A DNA stretch of 64,000 bases from Rariloculus sp965263005. Lineage in GTDB: Bacteria > Pseudomonadota > Gammaproteobacteria > Steroidobacterales > Rariloculaceae. The position numbers and the translations under genes were made by a program. Where the stretch lies: the NCBI RefSeq assembly GCF_965263005.1, contig NZ_OZ253579.1:2852001-2916000 (forward strand). Direction: 5' to 3'. The first letter of the stretch is position 1. Every line of letters begins with the position of its first letter. The notes below the pieces were generated by a model. The model did not search any database, was not told where the DNA came from, and saw only the letters and a program-made list of their open reading frames with translations. This document shows positions 33,533 to 42,516 of the stretch, in pieces.

Positions 33533-35371
33533 ATGTCTGGAAAGAAATTCTACCGGTTGATGCCGGCCATCGTTGCAGTAACGTTCCTCGCGGGCTGTGG
33601 ACAACCTGGAACCGGAGCGCCCGACACCGAACCGACCGTCGACCTCGGCGATATCGACGCCGTCCTTGCGCGCGGCCAACAGATCTACCAGATGACGGGC
33701 GAGTGCTGGGACTGCCACGGTATGTTCGGGGAAGGCGGCGACGGGCCGTCGCTGACTCACGCGCCGAGCGCATTCGACATCGTCTACCAATTCAACACGA
33801 ATCCCGAAATGGCGGATGTCGCGGCCGCTCTGCAAGCCAGCCGTGAAGACTTTATCGCAACGGCAGCCTACATCCGGACACTGTCCGACCGTGAGGTCAA
33901 TGCGGCAATCGTCGAAGAGCTTGTCGCGTCGATGGCGGCCGCCAGGGACTACAGCTACTACGGATCGCCGGACAATTTCGTGATCACCGAGCGCGATGAG
34001 CTCATCCAGCAAGTGGAGAGATTCGACACGGTCCTGGCCGACTGGGAGCGAAAGTCCCAATCGGGCAATATCATGCACACGTACGATATTCGGTCCGTAC
34101 GCACCTACGAGCGCGGCGAACCCAAGTTCGCGCCGGAACCCGGCAAGGTCTATTTCTACGAAGCGACGGGAGCCGGTCAGGGGCCGCAGCTCGGTTTTCC
34201 GAACACCGCATCAGGCTCGGGCATCACGCCGGCCGCGACGGACGAGCGAGGCTCAGTTCAGGTTGTGGTCGGGGATGCCGCAAGCAAGGAAATCATCGCT
34301 TACTACCGGTTTCCAGTCACGATGCGCGCCTCGGTGCACTCGACCGCGGTGACGCCCGACGGCCGGTATGTCTATGTCATAGGGCCGAGGCCTGCGTTCG
34401 CGGGCACTGAAGATCGGCCGATCGGCGGTCTCGATACCCCGGCCACGTTGATCAAGGCCGATGCACTGACGCTGCAGCCCGTCGAGCAACTCGTGATCGG
34501 CGGACGCATGCACCACGCGCAGATCTTTCAGGACCGCTATATGCTCGTCGACACATTCGCGCGTGACGACAATGGACTCGACGTTTTCCTCATGGATCCC
34601 GAGACGGACGAGGTCGTCGGCGGAGTGCGCGACGAGGAGCTCGGCGGCGTTTCGTACACCTCGTTCACCGACAACGAGTTCATCTACATCCTGATGCAGC
34701 CCGGCGGCTATGGACCGTCATCGATTTCAGCCTACCGGGCAGCCTCGCAGTACAATCGCGGCGAATTCGCGACAATGCGCCCGTTCTGGGTAGCGAAAGT
34801 CGATCCCGAATCGTGGGAAGTCGTCAGGGAGTATCCGTACCCGGGATTCCGCGCGAACTGGATCGTCATCGATGCGGCGCAGGAATTCATGTACGTGCCG
34901 GTCGGCGCGAACTCATACCTGAACAAGATCAACCTCGAAACAGGCGAAATCGCGTGGACCACCCCGACAGGCATCGGTCCCTATGGCGCGAGCCTCAATG
35001 CCGACGAGTCCGAAATCTGGGTGGCCGACAAGGGCGAGACGACCGGCATGTTCGGCCGCACGATGACCGTCATCGACACCGAGCGCGGCCGGGCCGTGGA
35101 GACCGTGTTCTCGGGCTATCAGGTCGATCACGTGCTCCTGGCGCCGAACGGCCGTGAGATGTGGGGAACGAGCAATGCCGATGGGCGCATCTATGTGTTT
35201 GACGCCGAGCGCCGCGTGCAGACGCAGGCGATCGACATGCCGAATTTCGGCGACGCGCACGGCCTGGTTTTTGTCTGGTATGACGACAATGGCGAGCCCC
35301 ATGTCGTGCGCGACCAGGGCGGCTTTCACGGCGGCATCAATCCCGCGCTCGGCAACGTGCTCGAGTATTGA
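33533..35371 (+). CDS. lipoprotein: cytochrome c domain fused to beta-propeller
   Basis: The 612-residue protein starts at 33533 (GGGGAA upstream). A lipobox (TFLAGC, Cys22) is followed by one haem site C58-x2-C61-H62 (CWDCHG) and then, from about residue 200, a beta-propeller of repeated STAVTPDGRYVYVIG, PYGASLNADESEIWVADKG and VDHVLLAPNGREMWGTSN strands, like cytochrome D1-type or YVTN propellers. A role as membrane-tethered electron acceptor or sensor of the flavocytochromes is possible. It lies between the second flavocytochrome unit and the hydratase-aldolase genes, all on the same strand. Confidence 0.78.
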   Translation: MSGKKFYRLMPAIVAVTFLAGCGQPGTGAPDTEPTVDLGDIDAVLARGQQIYQMTGECWDCHGMFGEGGDGPSLTHAPSAFDIVYQFNTNPEMADVAAALQASREDFIATAAYIRTLSDREVNAAIVEELVASMAAARDYSYYGSPDNFVITERDELIQQVERFDTVLADWERKSQSGNIMHTYDIRSVRTYERGEPKFAPEPGKVYFYEATGAGQGPQLGFPNTASGSGITPAATDERGSVQVVVGDAASKEIIAYYRFPVTMRASVHSTAVTPDGRYVYVIGPRPAFAGTEDRPIGGLDTPATLIKADALTLQPVEQLVIGGRMHHAQIFQDRYMLVDTFARDDNGLDVFLMDPETDEVVGGVRDEELGGVSYTSFTDNEFIYILMQPGGYGPSSISAYRAASQYNRGEFATMRPFWVAKVDPESWEVVREYPYPGFRANWIVIDAAQEFMYVPVGANSYLNKINLETGEIAWTTPTGIGPYGASLNADESEIWVADKGETTGMFGRTMTVIDTERGRAVETVFSGYQVDHVLLAPNGREMWGTSNADGRIYVFDAERRVQTQAIDMPNFGDAHGLVFVWYDDNGEPHVVRDQGGFHGGINPALGNVLEY

Positions 35372-35425
35372 CCATAATACGCCGCGCGCCGCACACGGCG
35401 AGGAACCGGGAGACCCGTCGAATCG

Positions 35426-36205
35426 ATGAAGGATACTGAACGCGAAGCAGCAGTCGAAAGGCTTCTCAAGGCCAACGAGGACAAACGGCAAGCCTTGCGT
35501 CCGTCGGCCACGTGGCCTGAGATCACGATCGACGACGCGTACGCGATTTCGAGCGAGGTCGCCCGCCGGCGCAAAGCGGCCGGCGCGAAGCTGATCGGCC
35601 ACAAGATCGGCCTGACCTCGATGGCCATGCAACGGGCGTCGAAGATCGACGAGCCCGATTACGGTTATCTGTTCGACGACATGCTCATCGAGAACGGCGC
35701 GAAGGTCGCCCATTCGAACTACTGCGCCCCGCGCGTCGAACTCGAGCTCACGTTCATCCTCGGTGAAGCGCTTGAAGGACCCGGCATCGGCCTGGTCGAA
35801 GTCCTGCGCGCGACCGAGTATGTCGTCCCGTCAATTGAGATCATCGATGCGCGCGTCGACGAGCCGCGCAGGATCTTCGACACGATCGCAGACAACGGCG
35901 CCGCCGCCGGAATCGTGCTCGGCGGCAAAGCCGTGCGGCCGCTCGACATCAATTTGAGCCGAGTCGGCGGCGTCCTGTACCGCAATGCCGACATCGAGGA
36001 GACGGGCCTCGCGGCGGGCGTGCTCGGAAACCCGGCCATGGGTATCGCATGGCTTGCCAACAAGCTTGCGCCGTTCGGCACCGTGCTCGAACGCGGTCAC
36101 ATGATGCTGTCGGGATCTTTCGTGCGCCCCGTCTGGGCCAAGCCCAACGACACGATCCGCGCCGACTTCGGCGAGCTCGGCAGCGTGTCCGTGCAGTTCG
36201 TTTGA
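35426..36205 (+). CDS. 2-keto-4-pentenoate hydratase family (HpcG/HpaH-like)
   Basis: The 259-residue protein matches 2-oxohept-4-ene-1,7-dioate hydratase and relatives: AGAKLIGHKIGLTSMAMQ, then EPDYGYLFDDMLIENGAKV, RVELELTFILGEAL (metal Glu residues), PSIEIIDARV, and GNPAMGIAWLANKLAPFGT. It adds water to the dienoate produced after meta ring cleavage. It is followed ten bases later by an HpaI-type aldolase, the normal next step in homoprotocatechuate degradation. A copy of its promoter region and first 30 codons is at 20043. Confidence 0.9.
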   Translation: MKDTEREAAVERLLKANEDKRQALRPSATWPEITIDDAYAISSEVARRRKAAGAKLIGHKIGLTSMAMQRASKIDEPDYGYLFDDMLIENGAKVAHSNYCAPRVELELTFILGEALEGPGIGLVEVLRATEYVVPSIEIIDARVDEPRRIFDTIADNGAAAGIVLGGKAVRPLDINLSRVGGVLYRNADIEETGLAAGVLGNPAMGIAWLANKLAPFGTVLERGHMMLSGSFVRPVWAKPNDTIRADFGELGSVSVQFV

Positions 36206-36215
36206 GAGGCTGAGC

Positions 36216-36980
36216 ATGGATCCCGCAAGAAACGCCTTCAAGGCGGCGATCGGCCGGGGCGAGCGTCAGATCGGCCTGTGGTCGAGCCTGTGCAGCAACA
36301 TCGCGACTGAAATCGTCGCCGACAGCGGCTTCGACTGGATACTGCTCGACACCGAGCACGCACCAAACGAGGTCCCCGGCCTGCTTTCGCAGCTACAGGC
36401 CATGAGCAGCGGTACGGCCACGGCCATCGTCCGCCCGGCATGGAACGACGCGGTCCTGATCAAACGCATTCTCGACATCGGCGCACTAGGCTTGCTCGTG
36501 CCGTATGTGCAAACCGCCGCGGAGGCCAAGCAGGCCGTTGCCGCGGCGCGCTATCCTCCGCGCGGCGTGCGCGGCGTGACGGGCAGCGGCCGCGCGGCGC
36601 GCTATGGCCGTGTCAGGAACTATCTGCAAAGCGCCGATGACGAGATTTGCGTGCTCGTGCAGGTCGAAACGCGTTCAGCGCTCGACCGGCTCGAGAATAT
36701 CGCGGCCGTCGACGGCGTCGACGGAGTTTTTGTCGGCCCCGCTGATCTCGCGGCCTCGTTCGGACACGTCGGCAACCCGCACCATGAAGACGTGCAGGCC
36801 GCGATACACGATGCCGCGTCGCGCCTGGCAGCCATCGGCACGCCGGCGGGCATCCTGAGCACCGCGCCCGACGACGCGCGCAGGTATCTGGACTGGGGCT
36901 TCACGTTCGTTGCTGTCGGCTCTGACCTGTCACTGCTCGCGCGAGGCGCCGACGCGCTCGCGCGCTCTTTCACGGGCTAG
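36216..36980 (+). CDS. HpcH/HpaI aldolase (4-hydroxy-2-oxoheptanedioate aldolase type)
   Basis: The 254-residue protein is a class II pyruvate aldolase: DWILLDTEHAPNEVPGLLSQ, an IVRPAWNDAVLIKRILDIGA strand-helix, LLVPYVQTAAEA, YPPRGVRGVTGSGRAARYG, and the metal ligands Glu in VQVET and Asp in GVFVGPADLAASFG. It cleaves 4-hydroxy-2-oxo acids into pyruvate and an aldehyde. Together with the hydratase it forms the tail of a meta-cleavage pathway; the ring-cleavage dioxygenase is not in the window. Confidence 0.9.
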   Translation: MDPARNAFKAAIGRGERQIGLWSSLCSNIATEIVADSGFDWILLDTEHAPNEVPGLLSQLQAMSSGTATAIVRPAWNDAVLIKRILDIGALGLLVPYVQTAAEAKQAVAAARYPPRGVRGVTGSGRAARYGRVRNYLQSADDEICVLVQVETRSALDRLENIAAVDGVDGVFVGPADLAASFGHVGNPHHEDVQAAIHDAASRLAAIGTPAGILSTAPDDARRYLDWGFTFVAVGSDLSLLARGADALARSFTG

Positions 36981-37080
36981 ACGCAGCGCCACGAAGGCTG
37001 CCCTCGCCGCCGCAAGAGCTGGCCGCATCGCGGGAGCGTATACTGGCGGGAGTCCGGTCCAATCACCGAGGATGCGGCGC

Positions 37081-37545
37081 ATGTATCGTTTGATTTGTCC
37101 GCTCATCGCCGGCCTGACCACGCTCATCGCGGGAATTTTGCCGTTCATTGCCGGCCTCGCGACACTCACTCCAGGTACGGCGGATGCCCACCACTCGATC
37201 GCAGCCGTCTACCACACCAGGCGCGAGACGACGATCGAAGGCGTCATCGTGGAGTTTCATTTCGTCAGACCGCATCCGTACCTGATCCTGAACGGTAGTG
37301 GCGGCGCCGGCGAGCAGCAATCGTGGCGGCTCGAGCTCGACAATCAGTTTGAGTTGCGCCGGATCGGCATTGCGGACGACACGTTCAGGCCCGGCGATCG
37401 GGTTGTCGCAACCGGCCACCCGGGCCGCGAGCAGGCGGCGGCACTGTATGTCCGCCGCCTCGACCGGCCCTCGGACGGACTGCGTTACGAGCAGATCGGC
37501 CGCTCGCCCCGGGTCAGCGTCGATCCCCCGGCCGCGCATCGCTGA
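37081..37545 (+). CDS. exported DUF6152-like protein (paralogue 2, divergent)
   Basis: The 154-residue protein starts at 37081 (GAGG nine bases upstream). Its signal peptide contains a duplicated PLIAGLTTLIAG/PFIAGLATL segment and ends ADA, followed by HHSIAAVYHTRRETTIEGVIVEFHF. RPHPYLIL replaces the usual NPHxW, so this copy is divergent at the core motif. The C-terminus DTFRPGDRVVATGHPGREQAA is typical. It has no PDWSGVW partner; a sorbosone-type dehydrogenase follows on the same strand. Confidence 0.68.
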   Translation: MYRLICPLIAGLTTLIAGILPFIAGLATLTPGTADAHHSIAAVYHTRRETTIEGVIVEFHFVRPHPYLILNGSGGAGEQQSWRLELDNQFELRRIGIADDTFRPGDRVVATGHPGREQAAALYVRRLDRPSDGLRYEQIGRSPRVSVDPPAAHR

Positions 37546-37610
37546 CCGCGTCACGCGTATCTGGTATAAACGTGCCGAGGACAAGATCAACAGTTCAACA
37601 GAGGCTCATC

Positions 37611-39113
37611 ATGCGCATCCGAATTCTGCTCGCCGCGATCGCGCCACTCGCGTTTTTTGCGGCACACGACGCTCCCGCACAGATCTCCGATCCGTTGCCG
37701 GCCCCCGTGGAGAAACACGGACTCACGGTCGAAATTCACGATGTCGTTCGGCTGCCGCGGACGCTCGGACGGCTCCACGCGGACCAGGACGTGAATCCGG
37801 CCGGATGGGCGCGCGTGAGCTTCGTGCGCGACCTGCCTGACGGGCGCCGTTTCGCCAACGACCAGCGCGGTTATCTGTATCAGTTGCACGAGGATGCCGA
37901 GCCCACGCTGTATGCGGACTTTGCGGCCGTGTTCCCGCTGGCCATCTACAACCGGCTCGAGAGCGGGTTCATCGGCTTCGGGTTTCACCCGGAGTTCGCC
38001 GAAAACGGCCGGTTCTACACGGTGCACGGCGAGCGGTCGTTCGCGAATCCGCGGCAGCCGGACTTCATACCGCCGGGCTACACCGAGAGCGACGTCACGC
38101 ATCACAACGTCATCACCGAGTGGCGCGCGAACGATCCCGGGGCAGACACGTTCGAGGGCACGCGCCGGGGGCTTTTGCGCGTCGCGCACGTCACCGCCAA
38201 CATGTCGCATCCGTTCGGCTACGTCGGTTTCAACCCGACATCGGAGCCCGGCGATCCCGACTACGGGCTGCTCTACACGAGCGGCAGCGACCTCGGGTTC
38301 AGCAACGGAGGCGGACCGAACTCCAACAATCCCCATCCGACGCAGCGCCTCGACACCGTCGTCACGGCCATCCTACGCATCGACCCGCGCAGTCCGTCTG
38401 AATCCGGGGGCACGAAAGGCCTCGGCGACTACACGATTCCCGAGATCAACCACTTTGCGGCCGACGGCGATCCGGAGTCCCTCGGCGAGATTTATGCCTA
38501 CGGCTTCCGCAATGCCCACCGCATCTCGTGGGACCTGAGCGACGGGACGATGTTCGCGGTGGACATCGGCATGAACAACATCGAGGAGGTCAACATCGTC
38601 CACGAGGGCGGCAATTACGGCTGGATGGCCCGCGAGGGCTACTGGGAGAACGGGATGATCCGCCCGGGCGGCGCGCTCAATCAGCTCTTCGAGCTCCCGG
38701 ACGGCGTGCTCGACGGGAGCACGGACGACGAATTCACGTATCCCGTCGCGATCTACGACCACAACGAAGGGCGGGCGATCAGCGGCGGCTTCGCCTATCA
38801 CGGGCAGATCGAGGCGCTCCGCGGCAAGTTCGTGTTCGGCGACTTGCAACGCGGGCGGGTCTTCGCCGCCGATCTCGACGCGCTCATGGCCGCCGACGAC
38901 GGCATCCCGAGCACGGTGGCGCTGATCGAGGAAGTTCAGCTATTCGTGCGCGATGAGGACGGCGACCCCGTGTACGTCTCGTTCCGCGAGCTCATCGAGC
39001 TCGCGAACGGCACGACGGCGCCGCGGGCCGACCTGCATATGAGCCAGACCCACGACGGCGAGATTTTTCTCACGTCCCGCCAGGACGGGATGATTCGAAT
39101 GCTCGTGCCCTGA
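37611..39113 (+). CDS. exported PQQ-type sugar dehydrogenase (sorbosone dehydrogenase-like)
   Basis: The 500-residue protein starts at 37611 with GAGG upstream and has a signal peptide ending DAPAQ. It has the GSDH propeller: SGFIGFGFHPEFAENGRFYTVH, NMSHPFGYVGFNPT, GEIYAYGFRNAHRISWDLSDGTMFAVDIGMNNIEEVN, GGNYGWMAREG and GGFAYHGQIEALRGKFVFGDL. It is longer than the aldose-type copies at 16759 and 54045, with extra loops. The substrate is unknown. Confidence 0.85.
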   Translation: MRIRILLAAIAPLAFFAAHDAPAQISDPLPAPVEKHGLTVEIHDVVRLPRTLGRLHADQDVNPAGWARVSFVRDLPDGRRFANDQRGYLYQLHEDAEPTLYADFAAVFPLAIYNRLESGFIGFGFHPEFAENGRFYTVHGERSFANPRQPDFIPPGYTESDVTHHNVITEWRANDPGADTFEGTRRGLLRVAHVTANMSHPFGYVGFNPTSEPGDPDYGLLYTSGSDLGFSNGGGPNSNNPHPTQRLDTVVTAILRIDPRSPSESGGTKGLGDYTIPEINHFAADGDPESLGEIYAYGFRNAHRISWDLSDGTMFAVDIGMNNIEEVNIVHEGGNYGWMAREGYWENGMIRPGGALNQLFELPDGVLDGSTDDEFTYPVAIYDHNEGRAISGGFAYHGQIEALRGKFVFGDLQRGRVFAADLDALMAADDGIPSTVALIEEVQLFVRDEDGDPVYVSFRELIELANGTTAPRADLHMSQTHDGEIFLTSRQDGMIRMLVP

Positions 39114-39222
39114 ATCGCGGTGCAGGCTCCGTCGAGCCCTGAACGGCGGACGTCGTCGACCTGTGAACAGGGCGAACAGGCCCCGAACAGGGTCCGTCGC
39201 CAGAGCCGGAGTCGCCGCAGGC

Positions 39223-40458
39223 TCAGATGAACATGTCGAACGTTTTGAAGTCGCCGTTGAGCAGCTCGCGCGTGTCGCGATGACCCAGCCAACCGCCGAT
39301 CAGGGTTGCATAGACGCTGCGGAAGTCCGTTGTGTGGATGAGGTTGTCGCCCTCGTCGAGCTCGGTCAGACTCGGGATTGCGCCGAAGTGTCCGCCGCGC
39401 ACGGCGTTGCCGGCCACGAACATGAGATTGGCCGCCCCGTGGTCCGTGCCGAGGCTCACATTCTCGGGCACGCGCCGGCCGAACTCCGAAAAGATCATCA
39501 CGACGACATCGTCGGCCCGGCCGATCCGTTCAAGGTCCATCAGGAATGCCGAAACGGCGTCTGACGTATACGTCAGCAGACGGCGGTGCACGTTGCCCTG
39601 AAAGACATGAGTGTCGAACGCGTTGTTCCGGTAAGACGTGTAGTAGAGCCGCGTAGGCATGCCGGCATCGATGAGCGCGACGACTTTCGGCAGATCGAGA
39701 CCCGTGACGCCGTAATCGACCGGCGAGCGGTAATTTGCCCAGGCTTCGCGCACGAGCGACGAGGCGTCTTTCGCGCTCCGAGCGATGTCGTGCAGGAACC
39801 GGCGCGAGGGATTATCGATCGCGCCTTCATGCACGGGGGCATCCAGAATCTTGCGCTCTTCGAAGAACGTTTCCCGGGAAAACTTGTTTGGGTCGTTGAA
39901 AACGACGGGCACGTGTCGTGCGCTTCGCACGGCCAGCGACTGGCGCGCGCCGATGTTGACGAGGAAATTCGGCGGCGCATCGGGGGCCATCGCGTCAGCC
40001 GTGCGGCCGACCCAACCGTACGGCTCGCCGCTGTTTGGCGCCGCCGTGTGCCAGTAGGCCATCGAGGTGAAGTGCGAGAATGAAGGGTTGTCGTACCCGC
40101 ACCCGTGCACCACGGCGAGCTGGCCGTCCTTGAACAGGCGTTCGAACCCGACCATGCCGCCACTGAAGCCGAAGTGGTCGTCGATCGGCAGCAAATCGGC
40201 CTTCGGGATCCCTATCTGCGGTCGCTGCCGGTAGTAGGCGTCGTCGCCGTAAGGCACGAGCGTGTTGAGCCCGTCGTTGCCGCCCGAGAGCTCCAGCACA
40301 ACGAGTATTTTGCCGTCGGCTTGCGCATCGGCCGCAAGCTGCGAGGCCGCTTGCGCAAAGAGCCGCGGCGTGCGCAAGGCCGCACCGACTCCGAGCCCGC
40401 ACAAGCCCGCCCGGAGCACGGCCCGGCGGCCGGCCGAGGATAGATGATCCCGTTTCAT
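39223..40458 (-). CDS. DUF1501 family protein (sulfatase-like fold, TAT signal)
   Basis: The 411-residue protein has an N-terminal twin-arginine-like segment (GRRAVLRAGLCGLGVGAALR) and the DUF1501 motifs ILVVLELSGGNDGLNTLVPYGDDAYY, HGCGYDNPSFSHFTSMAYWHTA, VVMIFSEFGRRVPEN and GTDHGAANLMFVAG. The family belongs to the alkaline-phosphatase/sulfatase superfamily by fold and is nearly always encoded with DUF1800, as here. Its role is unknown; cell-surface or export functions have been proposed. Confidence 0.88.
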   Translation of the reverse strand: MKRDHLSSAGRRAVLRAGLCGLGVGAALRTPRLFAQAASQLAADAQADGKILVVLELSGGNDGLNTLVPYGDDAYYRQRPQIGIPKADLLPIDDHFGFSGGMVGFERLFKDGQLAVVHGCGYDNPSFSHFTSMAYWHTAAPNSGEPYGWVGRTADAMAPDAPPNFLVNIGARQSLAVRSARHVPVVFNDPNKFSRETFFEERKILDAPVHEGAIDNPSRRFLHDIARSAKDASSLVREAWANYRSPVDYGVTGLDLPKVVALIDAGMPTRLYYTSYRNNAFDTHVFQGNVHRRLLTYTSDAVSAFLMDLERIGRADDVVVMIFSEFGRRVPENVSLGTDHGAANLMFVAGNAVRGGHFGAIPSLTELDEGDNLIHTTDFRSVYATLIGGWLGHRDTRELLNGDFKTFDMFI

Positions 40459-40487
40459 GTGTGCTTACTCCCCTGATCTCGTCCCGC

Positions 40488-42317
40488 TCACGCGAGCTGG
40501 TACTCGGGTTGGCTCATGACGATATGCAGCACGAGCCGAAGCGAATCTTCCATATAGGTCGCGGCCGTAGCGATGTCCGACGTTCCGAGCTGCTCGTCGA
40601 GAAACGCCACGAGCATCAGGCGTACTTCATCGCCCGGCGGCACACGCATGAACCGGTGGATGAGGTAATCGACGACGGCGGTCGTATCCTCGAGCTCAGC
40701 ATCGAGCACCATCCGGCTCAGATCGACGTTCGCGGTATCGCGCGGAATCGCCTTGACCCGGTCGATCGCCATCTGCCAGCCGCGGAAGCTCCCGTAGCGC
40801 GTGTTGAAGTCCTCGTCGCGGTCGGCGAGCATGTTCGATTCCGCGATGACGGCCGTGTCGGCATCGGGCATCGTCGCCGAGGTGATGTCAAGCCCGTCGC
40901 GGATATTGCGCGCAACTCTCTGGATCTCCCCGCTTCCGTTGACGCGATCGGGCGCACGAAAGTTGATATCGGGGAACAGCGCGTCGCGCGCGAAGTTGCC
41001 GCGCTCGAGCAGCAAGCCGGGCGTAACCCAGCTTCGCCCGTGGGCCCATCCGGCCACGGTCGGCGGGAAGAACAGCCGCTGTCCGAGCGCGCCCGTGACA
41101 GCGTTGAAATCGGGGATTCCAGGCGCGTCATCCAGTCCGAGCTTGCGATAGGTCGATATCACGAGTTGCACGGGACTCTTGATCTGGGTGCCGACCGTCG
41201 CGGGCGCGTAGAAGTCGCGCGCGAGAAAGATCGTCTCGAGTAGCGGCCTGATCTCGTAATCGGCCTCGCGAAACGCTGTACCCAGCTTGGCCTGAAGCTC
41301 CGGCGACAGCTCCTCGCGGGCAAAGAAGCGATAAATCTTGGCGGCGATGTACTCGGCCGTTACGGGTTGCTCCATGATGATGTCGATGACATCGACGCCA
41401 TCGAAACGGCCGGTTCTGCCGAGAAACGTCTTCTCACCGTCGTCGTGCTGAGCTTCGTTGACGACGAACTCAAGGTCATCGTAATGCCAGCCTGTAAACG
41501 CGCGCGCGCCTTCGCGTATGTCCCGCTCGCTGTAGTTGCCCGCGCCCATCGTGAACAGCTCCATGATCTCGCGCGCAAAATTCTCGTTCGGGGCACCCTT
41601 GACGTTAACGCCGGCATCGAGAAACGACAGCATGCCCGGATCCTGTGCTACGGCAACCATGATGTCGCGGAAATTGCCCAGGCCATCACTCTGATAGAGC
41701 TCAAGCTGGGCCAGCAGCTTGCGGTAGTCGCGCACCTTGCTCTCGCCCGCGGCAAAGTGACCGTGCCAGAACAGCGCCATTTTCTCCTCGAGCGGCCGCG
41801 GGCTGCCGACCATCCGGTTCGCCCACCAGTAGGCGACCCGCTGCGTTTCGAGCAGGCTCGCCCTGAGCCAATAGAAGAACTTGTTGACGACGGGTTGAAG
41901 CCGCCGGTTACCGCCTGGCTTGACCTTGATGCCGAGCGCTTCGCCCGTCTCCTTGGCGAGTTCGGTCACCGCGGGCCGACTCGGCGGAAACGGATCGAGC
42001 CCCGGGTCGTGAATGCCTGAATGCTCGAACGGCGCAAGCCCGCTCGTGTCGGTGGCATCGAAATGCACGAGGCGCGAAACCGCTTCGACGGGCGTCAGCC
42101 GCGCCAACGCTTCGATCTCGGCCGGCGTGCCGCCGAACCCGGCGCGCTCGAGCAGATGCGCGGCGAAGTCGGAGTTCCAGTCGGCAGCGCCGATCGGCGC
42201 GAGATCATCTTGCCAGGAGGCCGGATCCGAGGATTGGCCGTGCGCGGAAATGCCGGCCAGACCGATTGCCACCGCCGCCGCCACGCGAACTGCAAGCAAG
42301 CGTTTTCTTTCAATCAT
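40488..42317 (-). CDS. DUF1800 family protein
   Basis: The 609-residue protein has a signal peptide (AVRVAAAVAIGLAGISAHG), then HLLERAGFGGTPAEIEALA and the core FFYWLRASLLETQRVAYWWANRMVGSPRPLEEKMALFWHGHFA pattern (given as segments FFYWLRASLL and KMALFWHGHFA), REIMELFTMGAGNYSERDI, and the C-terminal SPVQLVISTYRKLGL. It lies 29 bp upstream of the DUF1501 gene, and the two are probably one operon. Unknown function. Confidence 0.88.
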   Translation of the reverse strand: MIERKRLLAVRVAAAVAIGLAGISAHGQSSDPASWQDDLAPIGAADWNSDFAAHLLERAGFGGTPAEIEALARLTPVEAVSRLVHFDATDTSGLAPFEHSGIHDPGLDPFPPSRPAVTELAKETGEALGIKVKPGGNRRLQPVVNKFFYWLRASLLETQRVAYWWANRMVGSPRPLEEKMALFWHGHFAAGESKVRDYRKLLAQLELYQSDGLGNFRDIMVAVAQDPGMLSFLDAGVNVKGAPNENFAREIMELFTMGAGNYSERDIREGARAFTGWHYDDLEFVVNEAQHDDGEKTFLGRTGRFDGVDVIDIIMEQPVTAEYIAAKIYRFFAREELSPELQAKLGTAFREADYEIRPLLETIFLARDFYAPATVGTQIKSPVQLVISTYRKLGLDDAPGIPDFNAVTGALGQRLFFPPTVAGWAHGRSWVTPGLLLERGNFARDALFPDINFRAPDRVNGSGEIQRVARNIRDGLDITSATMPDADTAVIAESNMLADRDEDFNTRYGSFRGWQMAIDRVKAIPRDTANVDLSRMVLDAELEDTTAVVDYLIHRFMRVPPGDEVRLMLVAFLDEQLGTSDIATAATYMEDSLRLVLHIVMSQPEYQLA

Positions 42318-42516
42318 GGCGACACTCCATGGTCATCGCTACCGATCTACCTTCGAAGCCGATCCCGATAGTATAGAATGCCCCGCGCGCCACGCCACAC
42401 TTTTGACGCGACAGGCAACCGTTTCGACGAAATTCGATCGAGCGACAGTCACGAATGACAAGTTCCGGACACCGGAATCGTCCCGTAAACACAAGGTCGC
42501 GCAGCACCGCCAGACA

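Noticed and set aside
39114..39222. GAACAGG-rich repeats between two convergent genes.
   Set aside because: Copies are short and irregular; no stable unit or T-tract for a terminator.
42013..42516. Upstream extension of the serA frame.
   Set aside because: It lies antisense to the DUF1800 gene for most of its length and homology to SerA starts only at 42517.
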